Shown in pieces: positions 15,379 to 24,101 of a stretch of 64,000 bases of DNA (position 1 is the stretch's first letter; every line of letters starts with the position of its first letter). Both the position numbers and the translations under genes were made by a program. A model generated the notes under the pieces. It ran no database searches. It was not told where the DNA came from and worked only from the letters and a program-made list of their open reading frames with translations. Origin of the DNA: Roseomonas sp. AR75 (GTDB taxonomy: Bacteria; Pseudomonadota; Alphaproteobacteria; Acetobacterales; Acetobacteraceae); the NCBI RefSeq assembly GCF_005222815.1, contig NZ_STGB01000002.1:1-64000 (forward strand), written 5' to 3'.

Positions 15379-16521
15379 ATGGACCGACGGATATGGCTGC
15401 TCGCCGGCGCGCAATTCGCCGCCGCCACGGGGGCCTATGCCTTCACGGGCATGCTGGCGCCGATGGCCGCCGATCTCGGCGTCTCGCTGGCGACAGCCGG
15501 GCAGCTCGCCACCGCCTATGCGCTGACCTACGCGCTGTGCGGGGCGCCCGCGGCCGCGCTGACGGCGCGGATGGACCGGCGCAGCCTGCTGTTGATCGGC
15601 CTCGTGCTCGTCGGCCTGCTGAACCTGGCCACCGCCGCGGCGCCGGATGTGGGGGTCATGCTGGCGCTGCGCATCGCCACGGGGGCCGCCATCACACTGG
15701 TGCTGCCGGGCGTCGCGGCCTCCATGATCGTGCCGCCGGAACAGCGCGCGCGGGCGATGGCCAATGTTCTGGCCGGCATGACCTTCGCCTTCTCGCTCGG
15801 CATCCCGCTGGGCACGGCGATCGGCGGCTGGTTCGGCTGGCGCGCCTGCTTCGTCTTCGGCGGCGCCATCGCGCTGGTCGCCGCCGTCGCGGTGCGCGCG
15901 GGCCTGCCGCCCCTGCCCTCCACCGACCGCGGCGGCGCAGGCTCGGCGGGGCGGGTGATGCGCCGGGACATCCTGCTGGTGCTGGCGGCGAGCCTGCTCT
16001 CCTTCGCCGGGCTGTTCTGCATTGCGGCTTATCTCGGCCCGATCGTGACCGCGATCACCGGCATCACCGGCGCGGGCATCGGCGCGATCCAGGCCTTCGT
16101 CGGCATCGGCAGCATCGCCGGCATCCTGATCGGTGGCCGCGCCGCCATGCGAGAGGGAGCGGCCGTGCCGACTGCACTGATGCTGCTGCTGGCGGCGGCG
16201 CTGCTCGGCTATTCCTCGCTGCTCGCCTTCGCGCCGGCGCTGTGGCATGCGGCGCCGCTGGCCGCCTGCGTCTTCGCGGGCTCCGCGGCGCTGTTCGCGC
16301 TGGCGCCGATCATGCAGACGCGGCTGATCACGCTGGCGCCGGAGGACCGCGCGGTCGCGCTGGCGCTGAGCGGCGCGGTGGCGCTGGGCGGGCAGGGCCT
16401 GGGCGCGGCCTATGGCGGCGTGGTGATTGCCGCGGCAGGGCTGGCCTGGACCGGCGTGGCCGGCGCGATGCTCGCAGGGCTGGGCGCGGTGCTGGCGTGG
16501 AGGGCGTTCAGCAGGGGGTAG
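15379..16521 (+). CDS. MFS transporter, DHA1-type
   Basis: A 380-residue membrane protein with about twelve hydrophobic helices. It opens with the first helix (WLLAGAQFAAATGAYAFTGMLAPMAADLGVS), has the MFS loop motif as LTARMDRRSLLLIGL (about 55-70) and NVLAGMTFAFSLGIPLGTAIGGWFGWRACF in the fifth and sixth helices, typical of drug or small-molecule antiporters of the AraJ/NepI type. The ATG at 15379 has only a weak ribosome-binding site. The exported compound is unknown. If co-transcribed with the preceding gene it would be iron-regulated, which would suit siderophore-related export, but nothing else supports this. Confidence 0.8.
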   Translation: MDRRIWLLAGAQFAAATGAYAFTGMLAPMAADLGVSLATAGQLATAYALTYALCGAPAAALTARMDRRSLLLIGLVLVGLLNLATAAAPDVGVMLALRIATGAAITLVLPGVAASMIVPPEQRARAMANVLAGMTFAFSLGIPLGTAIGGWFGWRACFVFGGAIALVAAVAVRAGLPPLPSTDRGGAGSAGRVMRRDILLVLAASLLSFAGLFCIAAYLGPIVTAITGITGAGIGAIQAFVGIGSIAGILIGGRAAMREGAAVPTALMLLLAAALLGYSSLLAFAPALWHAAPLAACVFAGSAALFALAPIMQTRLITLAPEDRAVALALSGAVALGGQGLGAAYGGVVIAAAGLAWTGVAGAMLAGLGAVLAWRAFSRG

Positions 16522-16553
16522 TGCGGCGGCGGAGCGGCACGCTCGATAGGCAC

Positions 16554-16600
16554 GCCCCCCTCACCCAACCCTCTCCCCCCTGAGGGGGGAGAGGGCCTTT
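16554..16600. repeat. Family B palindrome
   Basis: CCCTCTCCCCCC (16569-16580), loop TGA, exact reverse complement (16584-16595), preceded by CCCCCCTCACCCAA. It lies between convergent genes and could act as a transcription stop, although the following T-run is only three bases. Confidence 0.85.
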
Positions 16601-16622
16601 CCGGGGAGGGCGGGCCGCGGCG

Positions 16623-17201
16623 CTACCAGCGGCGGACGGGGCCGCAATCGAGGTGGACGAAGCCGTCGCGGCGATAAAGCCCGACGCCACCGAGCTGCAG
16701 ATCCGCCGCCCGGCGCGCCATCTGCATGCTGATGCGGTCGGGCAGGCGGCAATCCGCGGCCATGCCGGACATGTGCAGCGACACGGCCGAGACCCGCCGG
16801 CTGCGCCCGGCATTGCGCGCATTCGTCTCCGGCGTGCGATAGCCGCTGATCACCTCATAGGCCTCGTCGCTGTCCACCGCCTGCGCGACCGCCGCCATCA
16901 GGTCGAACAGGCGCGGGTCCATCGGCGTCGTCTCCGCCGCCGACAGGTCGCGGAAGACGAAGTCGAGCTGGCGCAGCGCATCCCGGTCGTAGCGGCCGTC
17001 GCGCCAGTAGACGCCATCGAAGCTGTCGAGCGTGACCTGCCGCCGCACCTTCAGGCGGCGCGTCGAGGCCTGCGCCAGCGCCGGCGGCACCGCGAGCGCC
17101 GCCGCCACGCCGACCGCCGCGGCAAGAAAGCCGCGGCGCGGCAGGACCTGCTCCGCCCCGCAGCAGGGGCAGAGCGCGCCATGACCGATAATGCCGGCCA
17201 T
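16623..17201 (-). CDS. DUF882/YcbK-family peptidase with Tat-like signal
   Basis: A 192-residue relative of the protein at 4106. The zinc-site residues are His143 and Asp150 in SLHMSGMAAD, and His183 and Asp185 in FVHLD; SGYRTPETNARN (119-130) is the family motif. The N-terminus has PRRGFLAAA (21-29) before a hydrophobic stretch, a twin-arginine-like signal. Ahead of it lies CPCCG (11-15), unusual in a signal region. Its start codon overlaps the stop of the L,D-transpeptidase gene by one base (TGATG), so they form an operon. Together they suggest peptidoglycan remodelling in the periplasm. Confidence 0.85.
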   Translation of the reverse strand: MAGIIGHGALCPCCGAEQVLPRRGFLAAAVGVAAALAVPPALAQASTRRLKVRRQVTLDSFDGVYWRDGRYDRDALRQLDFVFRDLSAAETTPMDPRLFDLMAAVAQAVDSDEAYEVISGYRTPETNARNAGRSRRVSAVSLHMSGMAADCRLPDRISMQMARRAADLQLGGVGLYRRDGFVHLDCGPVRRW

Positions 17202-18694
17202 CAGAGGCGCGCCACCTGGGCGCGCGCCGCCGCGTTCAGCGCGCGCGCATAGGCCGCGTCGAGGCCGTATATGTCGGGGCGGATGCGCACGCCCGCGGGC
17301 TCCACCATCACCGTCCGGTAGCGCAGCAGCACGGGCAGGCTGCGCGCGAGGGTGACGGCGCTGGTCGCGCGGCTGGCCAGCGCGCGCTCGGCCCGCGCCA
17401 TGTCCCAGCCGGGCTGGCCCTGAAGCAGCATCGCCATGAAGTCCATCGGCCGCTCCAGCCGGATGCAGCCGGAGGAGAAGGCGCGGTCCGGACGGCGGAA
17501 CAGGTGCCGGTCCGGCGTGTCGTGCATGAAGATGTCTTCGCTGTTCGGCATGATGAACTTGATGCGGCCGAGCGCATTCGAATCGCCCGCATCCTGCCGC
17601 ACGAAATAGGGGAAGTTGTTGCGGTTCATGCTGGACCAGTCGACCTCCCGCGGGTCGACCTCCACCCGCTCGCCGCCGATCACCTGGAACAGGCGGAAGC
17701 CACGCTCCATCATGGCCTGCGGGTCGCGGCGGAAGCGCGGCAACAGGTCCTCCCGCGCGTTGCGCTCGGGCACGCCCCAGGGCGGGTTGAACTGGATCGC
17801 GGTCATCCGCACGCGCAGCAGCGGCGTAGGGCGGGAACGGCTGCCGACGATCACCGCCATGCCCAGGATCTCGCGCCCACCCTCCAGCACCGAGAGGTGA
17901 TAGTCGGGCACGTTCACCTCGATGCGGCGATCCGCCGGCACCGGCGCGGCGGCGCGGATCATGTCGAGTGCCACGCGAAGCTGGTCCAGCCGCGCTTCCG
18001 GCGGCCGGTTGAGCTGGCCGAGCGAGATGCGGCCGACGCGGCCATCCACCTCCAGCCCGTTCGCCGCCTGCCAGCGGCGCACCGCATCTTCCAGCACGCG
18101 GTCATAGACCGCCCCGCCATCGGGGGCGGCAGCCAGCACGGCGTCCTCGGCGGCAAGCCGCGCGCGCAGCGCGGGAATGCGCACGGCGTCCACGCTGCCG
18201 GGCTCGATGGTGCTGTCGCCGGGAATGGTCGCCCAGCCGGCGCGGGCCATGGCACGGGTGCGGGCGAGCTCCGCCTTCAGCGCGGCCGCCTCGGGCGGTC
18301 GGAGCGCGGCGCGGGAGATCACGGCGGCAGGCTCGGCGGCCGAAAGCAGTTCGGCCTGCCAAGTCTCGAGCCCCACGCCCGCGGCATCCCGGCGCAGGTC
18401 GGGGCGGCCGGGCAGTTCCCGCACGCGGCCGATCAGCAGGTCCTGCAGCGCCAGCGTCGCGGCGCGTTCCAGCGCGGCCTGCCAGGCAGCCGGGTTCATG
18501 GCGGCCATCGCCGGATCGGGAATGCCGTAGTGGCGCGGGTCGAGCCCGTCCTCCTCCAGCGCCAGCAGCCGTTCGGTCAGGCGCAGCGCGGCCGCGCGGT
18601 CCGCCGACAGCGCGGCGGCGGCGGGCCGGGATGCGAGCGGCGCTGCGGCAAGGCCGAGCGCGGCGGCGAGCAGGGGTCGGCGGGCCGTGTCCAT
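17201..18694 (-). CDS. L,D-transpeptidase (YcbB/LdtD-like)
   Basis: A 497-residue exported enzyme. After a signal peptide (RPLLAAALGLAAAPLASRPAAA) come a long helical domain, a peptidoglycan-binding region (VLEDAVRRWQAANGLEVDGRVGRISLGQLN, about 235-265) and the YkuD catalytic domain with FMHDTPDRHLF and SSGCIRLERP, where Cys410 is the nucleophile. Known: such enzymes form 3-3 cross-links in peptidoglycan or attach proteins to it. The start at 18694 puts the signal peptide first; the frame extends further upstream without one. It is translationally coupled to the DUF882 peptidase gene, an arrangement that fits a joint cell-wall role. Confidence 0.88.
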   Translation of the reverse strand: MDTARRPLLAAALGLAAAPLASRPAAAALSADRAAALRLTERLLALEEDGLDPRHYGIPDPAMAAMNPAAWQAALERAATLALQDLLIGRVRELPGRPDLRRDAAGVGLETWQAELLSAAEPAAVISRAALRPPEAAALKAELARTRAMARAGWATIPGDSTIEPGSVDAVRIPALRARLAAEDAVLAAAPDGGAVYDRVLEDAVRRWQAANGLEVDGRVGRISLGQLNRPPEARLDQLRVALDMIRAAAPVPADRRIEVNVPDYHLSVLEGGREILGMAVIVGSRSRPTPLLRVRMTAIQFNPPWGVPERNAREDLLPRFRRDPQAMMERGFRLFQVIGGERVEVDPREVDWSSMNRNNFPYFVRQDAGDSNALGRIKFIMPNSEDIFMHDTPDRHLFRRPDRAFSSGCIRLERPMDFMAMLLQGQPGWDMARAERALASRATSAVTLARSLPVLLRYRTVMVEPAGVRIRPDIYGLDAAYARALNAAARAQVARL

Positions 18695-18777
18695 GGCGCG
18701 GAGATACAATTGCCGGGGCGCGCTTGCCAAGTTGAACTGATCGTGGATCGGCTCGCGGGACGTTCCCGAACAGAAGC

Positions 18778-19530
18778 TTAACGGCCGCCGGAGACGTCCA
18801 GCACAGCGCCCGTCACATAGGAGGCCGCGTCGGAGAGCAGCCACAGCACTGCCTCCGCCACCTCCTCCGGCGTGCCGAGTCGCTGCATGGGCACGGTCGG
18901 CACGATTCGCGCGACGCGCTCCGGCACCCCGGCGCTGGCATGGATGGCGGTGTCGATCATCCCGGGGGCCACGGCGTTCACCCGGATGCCCTGCCCCGCC
19001 AGTTCCTTGGCCAGGCCGCGCACCATCGGGTCCACCGCCCCCTTGGAAGCCGCGTAGTGGACGAATTCGAAGGGCGAGCCGAAGGCCGGCGCGCGTGAGC
19101 CGATGATCACGATGCCGCCGCCCCGCCCGCCATGCCCCGTCGCCATGCGCCGCGCCGCCTGCCGGCAGGCCGAGGCGAGGCCGAGGACATTCACCTCGAA
19201 CACGCGCCGCCAGGTGGCGTCGGTCGAGTCGAGGAAGGACGAGGCTGGACCCGTGATGCCGGCATTGCCGACGAAGGCATCGAGCCGGCCGAAGCGGGCG
19301 TCGCAGGCGATGAAGGCCGCCTCGGTCGCGTCCGGGTCGGCGGCATCGGCCTGGACGAGTTCCACGGCGGCGCCGGCTTCGCGGCAGGCGGCGGCGGTCG
19401 CCTCGCCGGCGGCGCGGTCGCTGCCCCAGGTCAGCACAAGGTCGTGGCCGCGGGCGGCGGCGAGACGCGCCACGGCCGCACCGATCCCCTTCCCCGCTCC
19501 GGTGACCAGCATCACGCGTCGTTCGGCCAT
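18778..19530 (-). CDS. Short-chain dehydrogenase/reductase
   Basis: A 250-residue classical SDR. It shows the NAD(P)-binding GAGKGIGAA (9-17), GNAGITGP near residue 90, and the catalytic Ser in IIGSRAP with YAASKGAVD (Tyr and Lys of YxxxK). It ends in VTGAVLDVSGGR, typical of FabG-like reductases. GGGAGGAA stands 7 bases before the ATG at 19530. An SDR of this kind reduces a keto group or oxidises a secondary alcohol; the substrate is unknown. It has no co-directional partner, which gives no pathway hint. Confidence 0.85.
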   Translation of the reverse strand: MAERRVMLVTGAGKGIGAAVARLAAARGHDLVLTWGSDRAAGEATAAACREAGAAVELVQADAADPDATEAAFIACDARFGRLDAFVGNAGITGPASSFLDSTDATWRRVFEVNVLGLASACRQAARRMATGHGGRGGGIVIIGSRAPAFGSPFEFVHYAASKGAVDPMVRGLAKELAGQGIRVNAVAPGMIDTAIHASAGVPERVARIVPTVPMQRLGTPEEVAEAVLWLLSDAASYVTGAVLDVSGGR

Positions 19531-19941
19531 CGTGTTCCTCCCGCTCGGCAGAGTGGGCCGGGCGAGGCCGCGCGTCACGCCCCGCAACACCGACCGGGCA
19601 TGTCGGACGCCTTTACAGATGGAGGACGCAACCTTTCTGGTCCCGTGCCCCGGCCAGCAGCGATGCGGCGCAGCTTGGCGCGCACAGGTCAGGACCTGCC
19701 TAGGGTAGGAGGCCTTCGTAGCCGACCCGTGGCGACGGGACGACCAGCGGCGAACCGCCCAGCGCCACGGAGGCCGGCGCCGCACACACGCTGCTGTAAG
19801 CAATTCCGACGGAATGCGCGCGCGAACCGCGCCCGTTTCGTCCAAGTTATTGTTGTATACAATAATTCTTTCTCGGCACACTTATTGCGTGAGTAGGCGT
19901 ACAAGTGGCAGCGAATTGTCGCGCACTTGGAGGATACCGTA
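19531..19941. other. 410-base gap between divergent genes
   Basis: No gene is supported here. Frames crossing it are GC-shadow frames without ribosome-binding sites. The right half becomes AT-rich and holds an 18-base near-palindrome (19849-19866) about 76 bases before the PEP-CTERM gene, likely part of its control region. Nothing else was recognised. Confidence 0.6.
19849..19866. promoter_or_regulatory. Near-perfect palindrome around TTGTATACAA
   Basis: ATTGTTGTATACAATAAT reads the same on both strands except for one pair; its centre TTGTATACAA (19853-19862) is perfect. Such centres resemble operators of GntR/FadR-type regulators. It lies in the promoter region of the 19942 gene. The regulator is unknown. 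Confidence 0.4.
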
Positions 19942-20577
19942 ATGGTTCGCCACTTCGCCTTTGCCGCGGCGCTCCTCGCCGCGGTCCCCGCCAGCGCCGC
20001 CGACCTCACCTTCACCGGCAATTTCGGGCGCGACGACAACGTGCTGCTGTTCAACTTCAGCATCGCCTCCGCGCAGACCGTCGGCATCCGCTCGACGAGC
20101 TGGCAGTCGCCCGATGGCGGCGGCTTCGACCCGATCCTCTACATCGCCGACAGCGCCGGCAACATCATCACGAGCCAGGACGACGGCGGCGTGGCGGGTT
20201 CGCTGACCGTCAACGGCATGAACTACGATTACGGCGTGTATGACAGCTTCTTCGACGTGGCCCTGGCGGCCGGCACCTACACGGCCATCATCACGCAGTA
20301 CGCGAACTTCGCGAATACGGGCAACATCGCCGGCGGCTTCTCGAAGGACGGCAACCCGAACTTCACCTTCGACGAGGGCTATGGCGGCGCGACCCAGCCC
20401 ATGTTCAACGGCGTCTGGGACGACAACGACCCGCGCACCAGCTTCTGGCGCTTCCACCTGCTGAACGTGGACAGCGTGACCGTGGTGGACCCGAACCCGG
20501 TGCCGGCGCCCGGCGCGCTCGGCCTGTTCGGCTTCGCGCTCGCAGCCCTGGTGGCGCAGAAGCGCCGCCGCGCCTGA
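19942..20577 (+). CDS. PEP-CTERM-like secreted protein, DVUA0089-type
   Basis: A 211-residue protein with a signal peptide (FAFAAALLAAVPASA, about 4-20) and a C-terminal sorting tail VPAPGALGLFGFALAALVAQKRRRA. The tail has the variant PAPG in place of PEP, still followed by a hydrophobic helix and basic residues. The central domain (GFDPILYIADSAGNIITSQDDGG, then ALAAGTYTAIITQYAN) resembles pre-peptidase-like DVUA0089 domains, beta-sandwich modules of secreted proteins. GGAGG precedes the ATG at 19942, ruling out the in-frame ATG five codons earlier. Role unknown; probably a cell-surface or matrix component. Confidence 0.78.
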   Translation: MVRHFAFAAALLAAVPASAADLTFTGNFGRDDNVLLFNFSIASAQTVGIRSTSWQSPDGGGFDPILYIADSAGNIITSQDDGGVAGSLTVNGMNYDYGVYDSFFDVALAAGTYTAIITQYANFANTGNIAGGFSKDGNPNFTFDEGYGGATQPMFNGVWDDNDPRTSFWRFHLLNVDSVTVVDPNPVPAPGALGLFGFALAALVAQKRRRA

Positions 20578-20672
20578 GGCCCGGTGGGCGCGGCCGCGCG
20601 CCGCGCCTCGCGGAGCTTCCGCCCTGCCCCGGCCGGCGCTACTCAGCGCTGGCCGTTGCAGGAGAGACGTCC

Positions 20673-21566
20673 ATGGCCGACCCCGCCCTCAAGCGCGCCC
20701 TCGACGCGGACGAGTTCATCCTCGCGCCGGGCGTGTTCGACATGATTTCCGCGCGTGTCGCGGACGGCATGGGTTTCAAGGCGCTCTACGCTACCGGCTT
20801 CGGCACCGTGGCGTCCCATCTGGGTGTCGCGGATGCGGGGATCGCGACCTACACCGACATGGTCGGCCGCATGGGCACCATCGCGCGCGGCTGTCGCACG
20901 CCGCTGATCGCGGATGCGGACACGGGCTATGGTGGCTTGCTGAACGTGCGGCACACCGTCGCGGGCTACGAGGCCGCGGGCGTCACCGCGATCCAGCTCG
21001 AAGACCAGGAGATGCCGAAGAAGTGCGGCCACACGCCGGGCCGCCGCGTCATCCCGGCCGAGGAGATGGCACTGAAGATCCGGGTCGCGGCGGAAACACG
21101 GAAGTCGCCGGATTTCCTCATCATCGCCCGCACGGACGCCCGCACCTCGCTGGGCCTTGAGGAGGCGATCCGCCGCGGGAAGATCTACGCCGAGGCCGGC
21201 GCCGATGTGATCTTCGTCGAAAGCCCGGAAACCGAGGCGGAGATGGCCGAGGTCGGGAAGCAGATCAGCAAGCCGCTATTTGCCAACATGGTGGAAGGCG
21301 GGCGCACGCCGATCCTGCCGGCGGAGACGCTGCACAAATATGGCTACCGCATCGCGATCTATCCCGCCGTCGGCTTCCTGACCGTCGCGGCGGCGCTGGA
21401 GCGCGCCTATGCGCAACTCAAGAAGGACGGGCATTCGAACAACCTGCCGGCCGATGCCTCCTACGGCTTCGGACGGATGTGCGAGCTGATGGGCTTCCCG
21501 GAGGTCTGGGACTTCGACCGGAAATGGGCGGAGATCGCGGGGAATCTTCCGAAGGCTGCCGAGTGA
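20673..21566 (+). CDS. Isocitrate lyase/PEP mutase family protein
   Basis: A 297-residue TIM-barrel enzyme. It has the magnesium-binding DADTGYGG (81-88), the LEDQ motif (109-112) and the family signature KKCGH (116-120) with the catalytic cysteine. These features fit carbon-carbon lyases such as 2-methylisocitrate, oxaloacetate or dimethylmalate lyase rather than true PEP mutase. GGAGAG lies before the ATG. The gene is followed by a haloacid dehalogenase on the same strand, separated by a family A repeat. The exact substrate cannot be decided from the sequence. Confidence 0.85.
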   Translation: MADPALKRALDADEFILAPGVFDMISARVADGMGFKALYATGFGTVASHLGVADAGIATYTDMVGRMGTIARGCRTPLIADADTGYGGLLNVRHTVAGYEAAGVTAIQLEDQEMPKKCGHTPGRRVIPAEEMALKIRVAAETRKSPDFLIIARTDARTSLGLEEAIRRGKIYAEAGADVIFVESPETEAEMAEVGKQISKPLFANMVEGGRTPILPAETLHKYGYRIAIYPAVGFLTVAAALERAYAQLKKDGHSNNLPADASYGFGRMCELMGFPEVWDFDRKWAEIAGNLPKAAE

Positions 21567-21567
21567 T

Positions 21568-21610
21568 TCCCCCCAACCCGACCCTCCCCCGCAACGGCGG
21601 GAGAGGGAGA
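21568..21610. repeat. Family A palindrome (degenerate)
   Basis: CCCCAACCCGACCCTCCCCCGC followed by an imperfect right arm GGCGGGAGAGGG. It begins directly after the stop codon of the lyase gene and ends about 20 bases before the dehalogenase start. Confidence 0.7.
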
Positions 21611-21630
21611 CGTCAGGCGGAGTGCGCGCG

Positions 21631-22350
21631 ATGACCCAAGTGAAGGCGCTGCTGTTCGACACCTTCGGCACGGTGGTGGATTGGCGCAGCGGCATCGCGC
21701 GGGATGCGGCGCCCTTCCTGGCGAAGCACGGAATCGCGGCCGATCCGCACGCCTTCGCCGATGCCTGGCGCAAGCGCTACCGGCCCGCGATGAAGGAGGT
21801 GATCGAAGGACGCCGCCCCTTCACCCGGCTGGACGTGCTGCACCGGGAGAACCTGGATGGCGTTCTGCGCGACCTCGGCGCCGATCCCGGTGGCATCCCG
21901 GAGGCCGAACTGGACGATCTCAACCGCGCCTGGCACCGGCTGGACCCCTGGCCGGATTCGATCCCCGGCCTGACGCGCCTCAAGAAGAAATACATCATTG
22001 CGCCGCTGTCGAATGGGAACATCGCGCTGCTGCTCAACATGGCCAAGCGTGCCGGGTTGCCCTGGGATGCGATCCTCGGCGCGGAGGTGGCGCGGGCCTA
22101 CAAGCGCGATCCGCGCGCCTATCTGAACACCGCCGAGATCCTCGGGCTGCCGCCCGAAGCCTGCATGCTGGTCGCCGCCCACAACGACGACCTCGCCGCC
22201 GCCCGCGGCGTGGGCTTCGCCACCGGCTTCGTGCTGCGCGCCACCGAGCATGGCCCCGCCCAGACCACCAACCTGGCGCCGGAGCAGGATTGGGATGTCG
22301 TTGCGGGAAATCTGATGGAGCTGGCGGACAGGCTCGGCTGCCCGGCTTGA
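21631..22350 (+). CDS. Haloacid dehalogenase, type II (HAD superfamily)
   Basis: A 239-residue HAD hydrolase. The nucleophile is Asp10 in LLFDTFGT, followed by the L-2-haloacid-dehalogenase-type cap, LSNGN (motif II serine) and AYKRDPRAY with the motif III lysine. Motif IV is AAHNDDLAAAR. Family members release halide from short 2-haloacids or act on related substrates. GGCGGAG stands 8 bases before the ATG at 21631, so I prefer it to the GTG at 21622. It follows the lyase gene and may take part in the same organic-acid pathway, which is inference. Confidence 0.83.
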   Translation: MTQVKALLFDTFGTVVDWRSGIARDAAPFLAKHGIAADPHAFADAWRKRYRPAMKEVIEGRRPFTRLDVLHRENLDGVLRDLGADPGGIPEAELDDLNRAWHRLDPWPDSIPGLTRLKKKYIIAPLSNGNIALLLNMAKRAGLPWDAILGAEVARAYKRDPRAYLNTAEILGLPPEACMLVAAHNDDLAAARGVGFATGFVLRATEHGPAQTTNLAPEQDWDVVAGNLMELADRLGCPA

Positions 22351-22381
22351 TCCGGCGCGCAGGGAACGCGAGACTCCGCCC

Positions 22382-23482
22382 ATGTCCTTCCCGCACGACG
22401 ACAGGCCCTGGGCCGAAGCGGCCGCGTTCCTCCGCGACCGGCTGATGCCGGCCCACCGGCTGGTGGCGCCCGATCCCTTCCGCTTCGTGGTGCCCCGCGC
22501 GCTGCGCTTCGCGCAGCTTCGCGCCGAGCGGCCGCGCGGCTTCGACTGGGTGGTGGTGCACAAGGGGCAGCTCGATCGCGTGCCGCGCGGCTTCCTGCTC
22601 GCCCTGCCGGAGGAGGCGGTGCCGGTGTTCGGCAACGAGGTCTTCGTGATCTTCGCGACCGCGCCTTCCGCCGACCTGGCCGACCTCGGCGAATCCGACC
22701 ATGTCCGCGCCTTCCGCAATGCGCTGCCGGAACTCGCAGCGGAGGCCGGCGCGCCCGTGCCGCGGCATGCACCCGAGATCCAGGCGGTGCCGCGGCCCTG
22801 GCTGCAGCCGGGTGGCGTTCCCGGCACGGCGCGGGAGCGCGCCTGGCAGGATGAGCTCGACCGGCTGGTGGTGGATTATCTCGGCACCGCGGAGGGTCTT
22901 TCGGTGCTCGACATCGGCTGCGGCAGCGGGCGGCTGGCCGGGCTCCTGACCGGCGCGTCCGCGCTGGTCGGGGTGGACCTGGCGGATGATGCGCTGGCGC
23001 GGGCACGGGCGCGGCTCGGTGCCCAGCCGGGCCTTGCCTTCGCGCGCATGGATGCGGCGCGGCTCGGCTTTCCCGAGGCGAGCTTCGACACGGCGGTGAT
23101 GCTCGACGTCGCGGATGGCCTGGCGGACCTGCCGGCGGCGCTGGCGGAGGCGGCGCGCGTGCTGGCGCGCGGCGGGCGGCTGATGCTGACGGCGAGCAAC
23201 CGCGACAGCCTGCCGCTGCGCGCGTTGCGCCGGCTCGGCCAGAAGGTGCCGCCGGGCGGCCTTTCGGTGCAGGAACTCACGGGCATGCTGCGCGCGGCGG
23301 GGCTGACGCCGCTGCGGCTCGATGGCGTGCTGCTGTCGCTGGGCTGGGCGATGCCGGGCGCGTCCAGCGCCTTCGGGCCGCTGGAGGAGGACCCCGAATT
23401 CATCGAGGCGTCGCGCATGCTGGGGCGGCGTTGCGGGCCGGACCACGCGCTTGGCATCGCGGTACTGGCGCGGAAATCCTGA
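22382..23482 (+). CDS. SAM-dependent methyltransferase with an N-terminal extra domain
   Basis: A 366-residue protein with two parts. Residues 1-145 are not recognised. They include VVVHKGQLDRVPRGFLLALPEEAVPVFGNEVFVIFA, which looks like a beta-alpha domain. Residues 160-310 form a class I methyltransferase: LDIGCGSGRLAG (motif I, about 177-188), VGVDLADDALARA (motif II) and FDTAVMLDVADGLAD (motif IV region). The tail after 310 is unrecognised. The substrate is unknown; the extra N-terminal domain may supply specificity. It starts 31 bases after the dehalogenase stop. Confidence 0.75.
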   Translation: MSFPHDDRPWAEAAAFLRDRLMPAHRLVAPDPFRFVVPRALRFAQLRAERPRGFDWVVVHKGQLDRVPRGFLLALPEEAVPVFGNEVFVIFATAPSADLADLGESDHVRAFRNALPELAAEAGAPVPRHAPEIQAVPRPWLQPGGVPGTARERAWQDELDRLVVDYLGTAEGLSVLDIGCGSGRLAGLLTGASALVGVDLADDALARARARLGAQPGLAFARMDAARLGFPEASFDTAVMLDVADGLADLPAALAEAARVLARGGRLMLTASNRDSLPLRALRRLGQKVPPGGLSVQELTGMLRAAGLTPLRLDGVLLSLGWAMPGASSAFGPLEEDPEFIEASRMLGRRCGPDHALGIAVLARKS

Positions 23483-23519
23483 CTCGCGTCGAGACCGGCC
23501 GCACCTTACCTTCCATGGC

Positions 23520-24068
23520 ATGAGCGCCGCGCTGAAAGGCCGCCCGCCGACCAGCCTGGCCGAGTTCCTGGATTGGGAACGCGGGCAGCCGGTCCGGCAT
23601 GAATGGGACGGGGTGCAGCCGATCGCGATGGTCGGCGGAACCTACCGCCACACGGAAATCGCCAGCCGGCTGTACGACGCGCTGCGCGGCGCCCTGCGCG
23701 GCGGGCCGTGCAGCGTAGTCCGGACGGACATGAAGGTGCTGACGGCGCAGGAATCGCGGGTGCGCTACCCGGATCTCGTCGTCACCTGCACGCCGATCCC
23801 GTCGCTTGCCGTCGCCGTCCCCGACCCCGTGCTGATCATGGAAGTGCTGTCGGACAGCACGGCAGGGGCGGATCTCGGCGTCAAGCTGGCGGAATACACC
23901 GCCCTGCCCTCGCTCCGCCGCTACCTCATCCTCGACACCGAGGACCGCCTCGCTTTGGCCTTCGCGCGGGACCAGGCGTTCCGTCGGGTCGAGCTGCGCG
24001 ACGTGCTCGACCTGCCGGAATTCGACCTGCGCATCCCGCTCGCGCCACTGTACGAAGGGCTGGTCTGA
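23520..24068 (+). CDS. Uma2-family (DUF820) putative restriction-like endonuclease
   Basis: A 182-residue Uma2 protein with the PD-(D/E)XK-type core: an N-terminal helix with SLAEFLDWERGQPVRHEW, YRHTEIASRL, then RYPDLVV (Asp about 85), IMEVLSDST (Glu about 105) and KLAEYTALPSLRRYLILD. Known: Uma2 proteins share the fold of type II restriction enzymes and often occur in many copies; their function is unknown. The ATG at 23520 has no strong ribosome-binding site. It has no obvious partner gene. Confidence 0.8.
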   Translation: MSAALKGRPPTSLAEFLDWERGQPVRHEWDGVQPIAMVGGTYRHTEIASRLYDALRGALRGGPCSVVRTDMKVLTAQESRVRYPDLVVTCTPIPSLAVAVPDPVLIMEVLSDSTAGADLGVKLAEYTALPSLRRYLILDTEDRLALAFARDQAFRRVELRDVLDLPEFDLRIPLAPLYEGLV

Positions 24069-24101
24069 GGCGCGGCGCACAAGGCGCCGCGCCCTGCCAC
24101 C

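Noticed and set aside
21571-21608. Reading each family A/B repeat as a dedicated terminator
   Set aside because: Many copies lie between co-directional genes or inside genes and most lack a T-run. Only the copy at 32884-32918 has the sequence of an intrinsic terminator.
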